Shown: positions 8,269 through 16,406 of the stretch, in pieces | How the letters are laid out: each line of letters opens with the position of its first letter | How positions within the stretch are numbered: the stretch's first letter is position 1 | Source: an uncultured Gammaproteobacteria bacterium | GTDB taxonomy: Bacteria; Pseudomonadota; Gammaproteobacteria; Pseudomonadales; Ketobacteraceae | Length of the DNA: 34,156 bases | Assembly: GCA_913063125.1 (NCBI GenBank) | Contig: CAJXZM010000057.1 | Location: 1 to 34,156 of the forward strand | Direction: 5' to 3' | Made by a program: the position numbers and the translations under genes | The notes under the pieces: generated by a model | The model's database searches: none | Seen by the model: the letters and a program-made list of their open reading frames with translations, nothing else | Told to the model about the DNA's origin: nothing

Positions 8269-9452
8269 AGTACTTCAAATTGCCCGACCTAGGTGAAGGC
8301 TTACAGGAAGCAGAGATTGTAGAATGGCATATTTCACCAGGGGATACCGTTGCTGTTGATCAAATCATTGTGTCAGTTGAAACAGCCAAGGCGATTGTTG
8401 ATGTCCCCTCCCCTCAGGCGGGGGTAATCGCGGCGCTATTTGGTGCAGAAGGCGACATCATCCATACCAATGAACCCTTGGTAGAATACGCGGGGGAAAA
8501 CGATGCAGACACAGGCACGGTAGTTGGCGTTATAGCAGAGGCAACAACAGGTGCGGGGGTAAAAGCAGAAAGCTCAAACAACAGAAATAGGCAAGGTTCT
8601 AATAAAAATGCTAGTCAAGGCGCTGAAATCGATCAGTTTATTATTGGCAGCGCGCAAGGGGGAACCCACAACCGCTCATTTTCCACACCCGCTATTCGAG
8701 CCTTGGCTAAACGACTCAACGTTGACATCAATAGTTTAAAAGGAACCGGGCAACACCAACTCATCACCATCGATGATGTCGAACGCGCTCACAAAGTCAC
8801 TCAAGATTTTGGTGAAGAAAAGACACTTAAAGGTGTTCGCAGAGTGATGGCTAAAGCCATGACAAAGTCTCAAGAAGTTGTCAAAGTCACCATCTTTGAT
8901 GATGCTGATATCCATCAGTGGTACGGTGACCAACACTCGGTAAAAACAGACCCTACCATGCGTCTAATTCGAGCTATTGGCGAGGCCTGCAAAGTAGAAC
9001 CTCAATTAAATGCCTGGTTTAACGGGGACAACCTATCTATCCGCATTATTGACAATATCGATCTTGGCATTGCTGTTGATACCGAAGATGGCCTGTTTGT
9101 ACCAGTACTGCGAGATATAAACAATCGTAGTGACACCAACCTTAAGCAAGGTTTTGATGCGTTACGGAAGGCCGTAAAGTCTCGCAAGATCCCTCCCAAA
9201 GAAATGATGGGAGCAACAATTACACTATCAAACTTCGGTACTATTGCAGGTAAATACGGAAACCCAGTTGTAGTACCTCCGATGGTATCCATCTTAGGCG
9301 CAGGTACAATACACGACCAAGTTGTAGCCTTTAACGGTGACACCGCCATACACCCTATCATGCCACTATCCTTTAGTTTTGATCACCGAGCGGTGACAGG
9401 TGGCGAAGCAGCACGTTTTCTAAAAGCGATCATGAATGACTTGGAGGAGTAA
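8265..9452 (+). CDS. bkdB: Branched-chain 2-oxoacid dehydrogenase E2 (dihydrolipoyl acyltransferase)
   Basis: Core acyltransferase of the complex, 395 aa. One lipoyl domain (residues 1-76) carries the lipoylation lysine K42 in ETAKAIVDV. A polar linker (about 80-135) leads to a peripheral subunit-binding domain (STPAIRALAKRLNVDI, about 139-175), then the trimer-forming catalytic domain from about 186 to the end. The catalytic block is SFDHRAVTGGEAARF with H374. The usual aspartate of HxxxDG is replaced by T378, a variant to note but one I believe occurs in related proteins. No dihydrolipoamide dehydrogenase (E3) follows; the gene ends 8 nt from the opposing GGDEF-EAL gene, so E3 must be shared or encoded elsewhere. 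Confidence 0.92.
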   Translation: MKYFKLPDLGEGLQEAEIVEWHISPGDTVAVDQIIVSVETAKAIVDVPSPQAGVIAALFGAEGDIIHTNEPLVEYAGENDADTGTVVGVIAEATTGAGVKAESSNNRNRQGSNKNASQGAEIDQFIIGSAQGGTHNRSFSTPAIRALAKRLNVDINSLKGTGQHQLITIDDVERAHKVTQDFGEEKTLKGVRRVMAKAMTKSQEVVKVTIFDDADIHQWYGDQHSVKTDPTMRLIRAIGEACKVEPQLNAWFNGDNLSIRIIDNIDLGIAVDTEDGLFVPVLRDINNRSDTNLKQGFDALRKAVKSRKIPPKEMMGATITLSNFGTIAGKYGNPVVVPPMVSILGAGTIHDQVVAFNGDTAIHPIMPLSFSFDHRAVTGGEAARFLKAIMNDLEE

Positions 9453-9460
9453 ATACTCGT

Positions 9461-12412
9461 TTAAGAGCCAGAGATTTCTGAGGGTATAACGGGGACAGGT
9501 TTAGCGATTTCATAACCTTGGGCATAATCTACGCCCAAGGTTTTTAAGCATGCTAATATCTCTGCATTTTCGACAAACTCTGCAATGGTTTTTTTACCCA
9601 TCACATGACCAATACGATTAATTGATTCCACCATGGCATAATCTATTTTATCGTCAACAATATCTTTCACGAAACAACCATCAATTTTAAGATAATCAAC
9701 CGGAAGATTTTTTAAATAACCATAAGATGAAAATCCACTGCCAAAATCATCCAAGGAAAACCGGCAACCGAGAGCCTTAAAGCGGTTCATAAACTCGATG
9801 GCTTTTGTTAAGTTAGTAACCGCTATCGTTTCTGTTATTTCAAAGCATATTTTTTCTGGAGGAACATCGTAACGATCAAAAAGCTCTGCCAAGAACACAG
9901 AAAAATCATCATCGCCAATACTCAATCCTGACAAGTTGATGGAGCACATCGACAAGCTTTCTAATTGCATCGCATCGTCCACCAACCACATAAAAACATT
10001 TTTCACCACCCAGCGATCCACTGATGGCATCAAGTTATACCGTTCGGCAGCTGGCAAAAACGCGCCAGGTGATACGATTTCATCCTCACTCTGCAAGCGC
10101 ACAAGGATCTCCATATGCTCACCATCAATGCTATCGGATATGGGAGCGATTGTTTGTTTATATAATACCAACCCCCCTTCTTCCAATGCCTGAGTAATAC
10201 GCGAAGCCCATTGCATTTCCCCTTGCTGTAACGCTAGGTCGACATCACCAGGCACGTATTCATGAACACGATTACGCCCCGCATCTTTTGCCGCATAACA
10301 CGCTGCGTCCGCTAGACTCATAACGGATTTAACCGATTCCGTATCATCCGCAATAGGTACCAGTCCGATACTAACGCCTAATGTGAATATCTTATTCTCC
10401 CAACAAAAACGAAACTCTTGAATTACAGACCGAAGCTTGTGAGCAACCTTGCTTGCGTTCTGCCCTACACAGTTCTCAAGCAATACGCCAAATTCATCTC
10501 CGCCCAAACGTGCAAGCGTATCGCCCCCGCGCATATGGCCTTGTACCTGCAACGTCACTTGGCGCAACAACTCGTCGCCAGCAATATGGCCACAAGTATC
10601 ATTCACCAATTTGAATTGATCAAGATCCATATATAGCATGGTATGTGTAACGTGATCACGGTGTGCGCTTTGTACTGCCCTGTCTAATCGAATTTCAAAC
10701 TCTCGACGATTGACTAACCCCGTTAACGGATCATGCCTCGCCAAGAAATTGAGCTGTTCTTCGCTTTTTTTCCTTGCAGTAATATCAACCACAAATCCTT
10801 CGATAAGTGATTCATCTTCCGCAGAAAGCCGATCAGATGATGATTGATTCACCAGTTTTGCTGATACAGCACACCAAAAATGGTCTCCATTCTTTTTTAT
10901 GGCATGGGCTTCATAATTTAATACTTGCCCATGCTCTAGCACTGCTTTTCGAAACTCGTGATACTGCTCTACATCCAAAAATACGTGTGTCTCTTTGTCA
11001 TCTGCAGTATCAATAAACATTTCCGGTGTCTCATACCCCATAAACGAGGCCATTGCCGGATTGGCGCTAACAAAGCCCCCTTCTAATGTACATTGAAAAA
11101 TACCTTCAATTGCATTGTCATATAATGATTTAAATCGTTTCAAACTGTTGATAGCCTCTTGTTTGGCCACCAATTTATCTTTTTTATCGGCATTTATACG
11201 ATCAGCCAATGCCAATGAAAACAGCACCACTTCTAACGCCGATCCAATCTGCAATGCATTTGTGGTGATAAAGTTAATAGGAATCAATCCAAGTTTACTA
11301 AGAGATATCAGTAAAATCCCCATTAAAAACGCACTCCATGCAATAATAAAATAACGCGCAGTCAGAGCTCCTTTAAACCATGTATAAAGCCCCACACCAA
11401 AACACCCGATACAAATAGGCAGTGACAATGCCACAACCAAGCGCATAGAGTAAGCGTAAGGTAAAAAGACAGCAACAACCCCTGCAATTGTTGTCGACAA
11501 GGCACCCAGCAATAATAAACTGGATAATTTTGGATTATATTTTGGTAACTTCAAAAAGGAGTTGGAGAAAAGACATAGAAATGCCAACGTCAATGCGCTA
11601 AAAATCACAAAGCCCACGCCATGAAACCCCGGATTCCCAGGCCAGAACAATTGAAATGCAACACCATCAATGCCAGTTTGAAATAGAATCAAAAAACTCG
11701 CATAACACACATAATAAAAATAACTACTTTCTCGCACAGAGAAATAAATGAACAAGTTATAAATAACCATGATAAAAATGATGCCAAAATAAATGCCCTT
11801 CAACAACAGAATATTTTGTTCTTGCTCCCAAAAAACTCTCTCTTCCCATAGTGTTAACGGTAACTCTAAGGTCCCTTCGGTCTGAACCCTAACATAGACA
11901 TCAAGGGGAACAACCTGCTCACTTGGAACCGGGAACAAAAAATTACGATGCTCTATTGGACGAGAATTAAATGCATAAATATCCCCTGTTTGATAGCTTC
12001 GAATAACACGTTCATTCTCAACAAAATAAACAGTCACTTGATCTAATAGTGAATAAGACAATGCCAACAACCAAGTTCGACGTCCCTCGCTCGCCCCCAG
12101 TAAAGAGAAGTGAAACCAATACGTCGCGCGAGTGTAACCAAAGTTTGGCACCTCCTCCTTAGACGAGTTCCAACGCATCGGTTGCTGGTGATTTCCGATA
12201 AAATCATCGAGGGTAAGTGTTTGATGCGGGTCTTCAATATATTGTAAATGACTGCCAATGTTGTATTGCGCGATAGCAGGTATAACTTTCACAGTAGAGC
12301 CTTCAGCACCCACTTGTCCCGCTATCACCCAGCCACAGAAAAACCACAAAGCAAATACAATGCTTAGCCTACGAGAACATTTTTTAAAACATTTTAGCGT
12401 ACTAACCAACAT
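9461..12412 (-). CDS. 7TMR-DISM/PAS/GGDEF/EAL cyclic-di-GMP signalling protein
   Basis: A 983-aa membrane sensor that makes and/or degrades cyclic di-GMP. Order: basic N-terminus and signal/TM segment (about 18-35); a periplasmic 7TMR-DISM extracellular domain (about 45-195); seven transmembrane helices (about 203-400); a short coiled coil; a PAS domain (about 425-550); GGDEF (about 555-720); and EAL (about 735-975). GGDEF is intact (637-641), with an inhibitory I-site RGGD exactly five residues before it. The EAL signature is EIL (768-770), and DDFGSG (888-893), the loop glutamates and the QGY end are present, so both activities look possible. The ATG lacks a good ribosome-binding site; AGGGG lies about 20 nt upstream. 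Direct repeats lie in its upstream region (12493-12555). Input signal unknown. Confidence 0.92.
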   Translation of the reverse strand: MLVSTLKCFKKCSRRLSIVFALWFFCGWVIAGQVGAEGSTVKVIPAIAQYNIGSHLQYIEDPHQTLTLDDFIGNHQQPMRWNSSKEEVPNFGYTRATYWFHFSLLGASEGRRTWLLALSYSLLDQVTVYFVENERVIRSYQTGDIYAFNSRPIEHRNFLFPVPSEQVVPLDVYVRVQTEGTLELPLTLWEERVFWEQEQNILLLKGIYFGIIFIMVIYNLFIYFSVRESSYFYYVCYASFLILFQTGIDGVAFQLFWPGNPGFHGVGFVIFSALTLAFLCLFSNSFLKLPKYNPKLSSLLLLGALSTTIAGVVAVFLPYAYSMRLVVALSLPICIGCFGVGLYTWFKGALTARYFIIAWSAFLMGILLISLSKLGLIPINFITTNALQIGSALEVVLFSLALADRINADKKDKLVAKQEAINSLKRFKSLYDNAIEGIFQCTLEGGFVSANPAMASFMGYETPEMFIDTADDKETHVFLDVEQYHEFRKAVLEHGQVLNYEAHAIKKNGDHFWCAVSAKLVNQSSSDRLSAEDESLIEGFVVDITARKKSEEQLNFLARHDPLTGLVNRREFEIRLDRAVQSAHRDHVTHTMLYMDLDQFKLVNDTCGHIAGDELLRQVTLQVQGHMRGGDTLARLGGDEFGVLLENCVGQNASKVAHKLRSVIQEFRFCWENKIFTLGVSIGLVPIADDTESVKSVMSLADAACYAAKDAGRNRVHEYVPGDVDLALQQGEMQWASRITQALEEGGLVLYKQTIAPISDSIDGEHMEILVRLQSEDEIVSPGAFLPAAERYNLMPSVDRWVVKNVFMWLVDDAMQLESLSMCSINLSGLSIGDDDFSVFLAELFDRYDVPPEKICFEITETIAVTNLTKAIEFMNRFKALGCRFSLDDFGSGFSSYGYLKNLPVDYLKIDGCFVKDIVDDKIDYAMVESINRIGHVMGKKTIAEFVENAEILACLKTLGVDYAQGYEIAKPVPVIPSEISGS

Positions 12413-12492
12413 CGTAAGGATTGCTTGCCCCTATCAGCAACGAGAACACAAAGTATTAACGTGAAAACAATATATTTATTGCTCTGTATCTG

Positions 12493-12555
12493 TAAGACAC
12501 TTTTAAGACACTACACCTATAAAAATAGTCATTATAAGAATAGTAGCTATAAAAC
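12493..12555. repeat. Two sets of short direct repeats upstream of the GGDEF-EAL gene
   Basis: TAAGACACT occurs at 12493-12501 and 12504-12512, an 11-bp period, so both copies face the same side of the helix. Next to it, three 15-bp-periodic AT-rich units begin at 12517, 12532 and 12547 (CTATAAAAATAGT, TTATAAGAATAGT, CTATAAAA). They lie 80-145 bp upstream of the start of the minus-strand cyclic-di-GMP gene in an otherwise empty 246-bp gap, the place for an activator or repressor to bind. No known regulator consensus recognised. Confidence 0.5.
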
Positions 12556-12658
12556 GTTTTACCACCGAAAATAGTAGGCTAGAGGGCAACTTCGGCACGG
12601 ACATGCCTTTCGTTTACGCACTTCCACCCCCCTTTGACCTATAACCAGTCACTAGGAT

Positions 12659-13249
12659 CTATTTGTCGAAGTAATAGGTTTTTAGTTGTTCCATTGCCGC
12701 ATTCACCTCCTGTAACGCGGCAACATCTCCTCCCCTATCTGGGTGTAACAACATCGCTTTTCTACGATAAGCCAGCTTAATTTCTGGCATTGTTACCGGG
12801 TCCTGCAATTCCAACACCGCAAGCGCACTCACTCGTGTATCACTAGCTACGTATTTCGCCCAAAAACCACTAAGCAACGTCTCAACATCACCCCGCTCCA
12901 TCTCCGTCAAATTTCCCATATCAAGATAATAGTCTCTTAACGCCTCACTTTGCCCTGCCATAAGCACGGTGACCTGGGGTGCGGTGTGCGAACTGCTAGG
13001 AATATACTGAATACTCATTGCACCAACTTTCACATACCCTAAGCCTTCATTAATCCACGATACCTGCAACTGATAGAGAGCATTAAATAATAAAAAATGT
13101 GTACGAAACAGCGAGAGTACATCGCCGGAAAACGTCTCTGGAATAAAATCGCAACGTTCCTGCAACAATTTAATTAACTCAAACTCTGAGAGCCCTTGTG
13201 GGTGCTGTTGTAGTAAGAATGCAGCAGGGGCAAGTAGTGGATTATGCAA
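12659..13249 (-). CDS. DNA-J related protein with C-terminal J domain
   Basis: A 196-aa protein of the gammaproteobacterial DNA-J related family. The N-terminal two thirds (NPLLAPAAFLLQQHPQGLSEFELIKLL...) match the DnaJ-related N-terminal domain, and a shortened J domain closes the protein (about 145-196). The HPD tripeptide needed to stimulate Hsp70 ATPase is present at 169-171 (LLHPDRGGD). The J domain at the C-terminus, rather than the N-terminus, is normal for this family. Start: TTG at 13249, the only plausible start because an in-frame TAG lies four codons upstream and the family motif begins at residue 3; AGGT lies 8 nt before it. Probably a cytosolic co-chaperone of DnaK; client unknown. 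Apparently monocistronic. Confidence 0.85.
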   Translation of the reverse strand: MHNPLLAPAAFLLQQHPQGLSEFELIKLLQERCDFIPETFSGDVLSLFRTHFLLFNALYQLQVSWINEGLGYVKVGAMSIQYIPSSSHTAPQVTVLMAGQSEALRDYYLDMGNLTEMERGDVETLLSGFWAKYVASDTRVSALAVLELQDPVTMPEIKLAYRRKAMLLHPDRGGDVAALQEVNAAMEQLKTYYFDK

Positions 13250-13286
13250 AAAATCAACCTAAATAGTTTAGTTTTCTGGGGTTTAT

Positions 13287-13321
13287 CTAATACCATCACC
13301 TTATCGAAGTGATGGTATTAG
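13287..13321. repeat. 13-bp perfect inverted repeat upstream of the DNA-J related gene
   Basis: CTAATACCATCAC (13287-13299) and its exact complement (13309-13321) are separated by 9 nt. There is no T-tract on either side. It lies 38 bp upstream of the minus-strand DNA-J start and 120 bp upstream of the plus-strand small ORF, so it could be an operator, a leader hairpin, or a weak terminator. Confidence 0.5.
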
Positions 13322-13442
13322 CAGATTGTAAAATCCCTTCAATTAAAGCGTAGAAGATGTGGAAGCCAATGAGTGCATAAGTTAGACTTATATCATATTC
13401 ACCTAAAAATTATTTTTTTAAAACCAACGGGAATAACATTAC

Positions 13443-13700
13443 ATGCGCCTACTTAAACACCGCTGGTTTAAAAACAGAAACAACACTGACCCTAGCACTG
13501 TCTCGCCGGTAAGCGCTCAGGAGCCAGCAACGACAGACTCCATTAATGAAAAACTGAAAGGTTACACTGCTACGCAAGGAAGAGCATCATTTCAAGGTGA
13601 ATCGCCTTATTCCGTTGAGGAGCTCTATACTCCTCTTTCAGAGACATTAACAGCAGCCAAATCTACCGTTACATCAATAACGAACGAACCAGCGATTTAA
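13443..13700 (+). CDS. Hypothetical small polar protein
   Basis: An 85-codon frame starting ATG in the gap between the DNA-J related gene and the CxxC protein gene. The N-terminus is basic and aromatic (MRLLKHRWFKNRNN); the rest is rich in Ser, Thr and Pro and looks disordered. There is no signal peptide or membrane segment, and I recognise no family. A poor GGGA lies about 12 nt before the ATG. Its last 32 bases overlap the 3' end of the convergent gene. The only support is its position in sequence that would otherwise be empty for over 400 bp, so it may not be a gene. Confidence 0.35.
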   Translation: MRLLKHRWFKNRNNTDPSTVSPVSAQEPATTDSINEKLKGYTATQGRASFQGESPYSVEELYTPLSETLTAAKSTVTSITNEPAI

Positions 13701-14109
13701 GCGCTTTTTGCGACTCACAAGCATCGATCTGTTGCTTAGTTGCAACAAGCTCCAGCGTTCCACTCCCTAACTCTGTTTTGTCTCTCAATCTGAAAATGGC
13801 AGGGTATTGAACAGGATCGGATTGAGCCTCACCTGCCGAATCATTGTACTGCGATACAAACTCGTCTATATGCAAATACTCTTGAGAAACTGACAACGAC
13901 TTTCGAAAGCGTACCCAGGTCTTTCTCTCTCCTAACGCTGAATAGGTTAAATCACATAAACTGCAGGGGTACGTCGCCGGAGACAGTAATTTATGTGCAA
14001 TGTCCTTCATTAAATTTAGCACCCCACTATCGGCGTTGTACACAAATACCAAGTGACCCGTTGTGTACTTCGATGGCTTTTGACTCTTCCCTTTTAGACC
14101 GCTTCCCAT
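13669..14109 (-). CDS. Conserved-looking hypothetical protein with a CSLC motif
   Basis: A 146-aa protein of unknown function. It opens with a basic stretch, then a strand-like HLVFVYNADSGVLNLMKDIAHKLLSP, then YPCSLCDLTYSALGERKTW with a CxxC pair, and ends in a mixed helical segment. I recall similar short proteins of this VYNADSG...CxLC type in many proteobacteria, but no assigned function. The CxxC could bind metal or be redox-active. The start is the ATG at 14109, overlapping the thioesterase stop in TGATG; a TTG one codon earlier is possible. This coupling places it as the third gene of an alcohol dehydrogenase-thioesterase operon, hinting at a role linked to acyl or aldehyde metabolism. 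That link is inference only. Confidence 0.7.
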   Translation of the reverse strand: MGSGLKGKSQKPSKYTTGHLVFVYNADSGVLNLMKDIAHKLLSPATYPCSLCDLTYSALGERKTWVRFRKSLSVSQEYLHIDEFVSQYNDSAGEAQSDPVQYPAIFRLRDKTELGSGTLELVATKQQIDACESQKALKSLVRSLLM

Positions 14110-14561
14110 CAACTCTCATCCTCAACCACTATCAGTTGTTCAAGTGCTTCTCTAAGCTGCTTGGGGATCGCAACGGAACGATCTGTTTCTCTATCAACAA
14201 ATACATGCACAAAATGCCCCTCTGCAACTGCGCTATCAGAACCCTCTTTAAAAATGGCCAACCCGTATTCCACTGATGAATTACCCAACCGATTCACACG
14301 CAAACCTCCCGTAAGGGTTTCCGGGAAGGCAATAGGCGAGAAGTAATTACAGCCCGAATTCACCACATATCCCACGATGCTTCCACCATGAATATCCAAA
14401 CCACCCTCTTGAATAAGGTAAGTGTTAGCAACGCTATCAAAGTAGGAATAATACATGACATTATTCACATGTCCGTATAAGTCGTTATCACTCCAACGGG
14501 TATTAATTTGCATGTGGTAGCCATAATCAGACCGTTGACTAATTTGCTTTTCTGCTTTCAT
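14109..14561 (-). CDS. Acyl-CoA thioesterase, 4HBT hotdog family
   Basis: A 150-aa single-hotdog protein of the 4-hydroxybenzoyl-CoA thioesterase family that hydrolyses acyl-CoA to the acid and CoA. The active-site stretch is TRWSDNDLYGHVNNVMYYSYFD near residues 21-42, with D27 as probable catalytic aspartate and the HVNN turn beginning the long hotdog helix. The rest (GYVVNSGCNYFSPIAFPE, then EGHFVHVFVDRET) follows family order. Full length, no signal peptide, cytosolic. It begins 55 nt after the upstream alcohol dehydrogenase and overlaps the next gene by one base. The chain-length preference cannot be read from sequence. Confidence 0.88.
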   Translation of the reverse strand: MKAEKQISQRSDYGYHMQINTRWSDNDLYGHVNNVMYYSYFDSVANTYLIQEGGLDIHGGSIVGYVVNSGCNYFSPIAFPETLTGGLRVNRLGNSSVEYGLAIFKEGSDSAVAEGHFVHVFVDRETDRSVAIPKQLREALEQLIVVEDES

Positions 14562-14616
14562 CGTTTATCTACTTTTATTATTTATCTATTTTCATTATCC
14601 CCCGCAAACCTTCAGG

Positions 14617-15759
14617 TCAATAAGCAGCTTGATAGATCTTAAGCGCATCCTCGTAGGTCATTTCTTTGGGGTTGTTCATAAGTAATCGTTCTTGCAACAT
14701 GGCGTCTTTCGCTAACATTGGCAACTGTTCTTCTTTCACACCAAACTCACGCAATTGAGTGGGTAAGTTCACCTGCTGAATCAATGCATCCATCATATCA
14801 ATTAAACCTTTTGAGCCAGATACACTGTCACAAGAGGATTGTAAAACGTCGGCTAATTCATCGTACAACTCCGACGCATTTTCAAAATTAAAACGTAATA
14901 CATGAGGTAGAACTAATGAATTACTCAAACCATGGGATATATGAAAGTGCCCTCCTAAAGGGTACGCCAATGCATGTACAGCCGCTACTGGCGCATTAGC
15001 AAAGGCTTGACCCGCCAACATCGCGCCATACAACATCTCTGAGCGTGCTAACACATTACCGCCATCAAGGGTCGCCGTAACAATGTGCGCAGATAACCGA
15101 CGCAACGCCTCTTTTGCCAACATATCGGAATAAGGGTTTTTCTTATTTTTACTGGTATAGGCTTCTATTGCATGGACCATTGCATCAATACCGGTGGCGG
15201 CCGTTACCGGCGCAGGTAACCCCAACGTTAGATTGGCGTCTAACAGCGCAATATCAGGCAATAAAATAGGAGAAACCACTCCTTGCTTGGTTGTTTCTCC
15301 CGTTGTCACGATGGCTACAGGAGTCACTTCTGAACCAGTACCCGCCGTTGTGGATACTTGCACTAGGGGCAGGCGCTTACCTTTGGCATTTCCCACACCA
15401 TAAACATCCGCTAACGTTTGTTCCGAGTTCACTAACAGAGCCACCAGCTTTGCCACATCCATGGAACTACCACCACCAAAGCCCATTACCCCATCAATAG
15501 CGTTATCCTTAGCGAGCACTAATGCTTCTTCAATTTTAGATTCCGGCGGATCGGCGATAACATCAGAGTAGATGCTATAAGGCATCTCCTGAGCATCCAA
15601 GCTAGATAAAGCCGTATCAAGCAACCCAAGCTGCACAATACCGGGGTCTGTAACGATCAACAAATGCGAAACACCTAAATCTTGGCATATTTGGCCCAGT
15701 CTGACACAGGCACCTGCCTCACAGATAATCTGTTGTGTTGTACTAAACGTAAATTCCAT
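14617..15759 (-). CDS. Iron-containing alcohol dehydrogenase (group III)
   Basis: NAD(P)-dependent oxidation of an alcohol, or reduction of an aldehyde, 380 aa, full length. The nucleotide site is GGGSSMDVAK (95-104) and the second signature is STTAGTGSEVTP (136-147). The metal ligands expected for the family are present: D192 and H196 in IDAMVHAIEAYTS, H262 in AAVHALAYPLGGHFHISHG, and H276 in the same block. The ATG is preceded by GGAGAG. First gene of an operon with an acyl-CoA thioesterase and a CxxC protein. Immediately upstream of its ribosome-binding site is a 14-bp-periodic AT-rich repeat array (15771-15840), likely to matter for its control. The substrate is unknown; hydroxy acid-oxoacid transhydrogenase and lactaldehyde reductase relatives are alternatives. 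Confidence 0.92.
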   Translation of the reverse strand: MEFTFSTTQQIICEAGACVRLGQICQDLGVSHLLIVTDPGIVQLGLLDTALSSLDAQEMPYSIYSDVIADPPESKIEEALVLAKDNAIDGVMGFGGGSSMDVAKLVALLVNSEQTLADVYGVGNAKGKRLPLVQVSTTAGTGSEVTPVAIVTTGETTKQGVVSPILLPDIALLDANLTLGLPAPVTAATGIDAMVHAIEAYTSKNKKNPYSDMLAKEALRRLSAHIVTATLDGGNVLARSEMLYGAMLAGQAFANAPVAAVHALAYPLGGHFHISHGLSNSLVLPHVLRFNFENASELYDELADVLQSSCDSVSGSKGLIDMMDALIQQVNLPTQLREFGVKEEQLPMLAKDAMLQERLLMNNPKEMTYEDALKIYQAAY

Positions 15760-15770
15760 TCCGGCTCTCC

Positions 15771-15840
15771 ATATTGTTATAGCTATATTGCTATCACTAT
15801 ATCGTTATAATTATGCTGTTGTGTCTACATTGTTATACAT
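15771..15840. repeat. Five tandem 14-bp imperfect repeats upstream of the alcohol dehydrogenase
   Basis: Units begin at 15771, 15785, 15799, 15813 and 15827, exactly 14 bp apart, with core ATATTGTTATA. Copies: ATATTGTTATA, ATATTGCTATC, ATATCGTTATA, a degenerate ATGCTGTTGTG, and ACATTGTTATA. The array abuts the GGAGAG ribosome-binding site of the minus-strand alcohol dehydrogenase, so it is either leader or promoter DNA. An iteron-like operator array, an RNA leader element, or simple slippage expansion are the options. Confidence 0.7.
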
Positions 15841-16012
15841 TACAGCGATGACCTGTTAGTTTTTCATTTTAGCAGGATAGCGCCAATGATCATTTCAGCC
15901 AACATTCACGTCAAAAGGGTCATTTTCCGCTATCGTTGAATTTGCTAGAATGTGACCAACGTCGTAGGACGTCTACATTAACAACAGCCAACAACTCATT
16001 ACAGGAAATACC

Positions 16013-16285
16013 ATGTCTGATTTAAAAAGCCAATTCGAAGCTGCAGTCAACTATGTTCAAACCGTTGAAGGCGACTCTTTTAAGCCGTCAAACGACTTAA
16101 AACTTGAGATGTATGGATTATTTAAACAAGGCAGTACTGGCGATGTCCAGGGTAAACGTCCAGGCATGACCAACTTTATCGCTCGTGCAAAGTATGACGC
16201 ATGGGCAAAGTTAAAAGGCCAAAGCAACGATCAAGCAATGCAAACCTATATCGAAAAGATTGAAGGGTTAAAGAAACACGCATAG
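16013..16285 (+). CDS. Acyl-CoA-binding protein (ACBP family)
   Basis: A 90-aa four-helix acyl-CoA-binding protein of the type common in eukaryotes and found in some bacteria. It binds medium and long acyl-CoA esters in the cytosol, buffering or delivering them. The signature stretch YGLFKQGSTGDVQGKRPGM (about 34-52) is followed by ARAKYDAWAKLKG, with the conserved Tyr and Lys residues that contact CoA. Full length and single-domain. ATG with AGGAA 6 nt upstream. It runs alone on the plus strand, divergent from the alcohol dehydrogenase operon and ended by a very strong bidirectional terminator. Its presence fits the acyl-CoA thioesterase nearby. Confidence 0.92.
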   Translation: MSDLKSQFEAAVNYVQTVEGDSFKPSNDLKLEMYGLFKQGSTGDVQGKRPGMTNFIARAKYDAWAKLKGQSNDQAMQTYIEKIEGLKKHA

Positions 16286-16332
16286 TGCATTACAAGCCGT
16301 AACAAATAGCAAATAGCGCAGCACTAATCCAA

Positions 16333-16399
16333 CAGCGTCTATCCAAAAAACCGAATTCAATCATAGCATTATTGAATTCGGTTTTTTGGATAGACGCTG
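16333..16399. terminator. 29-bp perfect hairpin, bidirectional terminator
   Basis: Arms 16333-16361 and 16371-16399 are perfectly complementary over 29 bp with a 9-nt loop. The inner part (CCGAATTCAAT/ATTGAATTCGG flanked by A6 and T6) is a classic bidirectional intrinsic terminator. It lies between the convergent acyl-CoA-binding protein and TonB receptor genes. The additional 12 bp of perfect pairing outside the A6/T6 tracts (CAGCGTCTATCC) is unusual. Confidence 0.9.
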
Positions 16400-16406
16400 C
16401 CAATAC

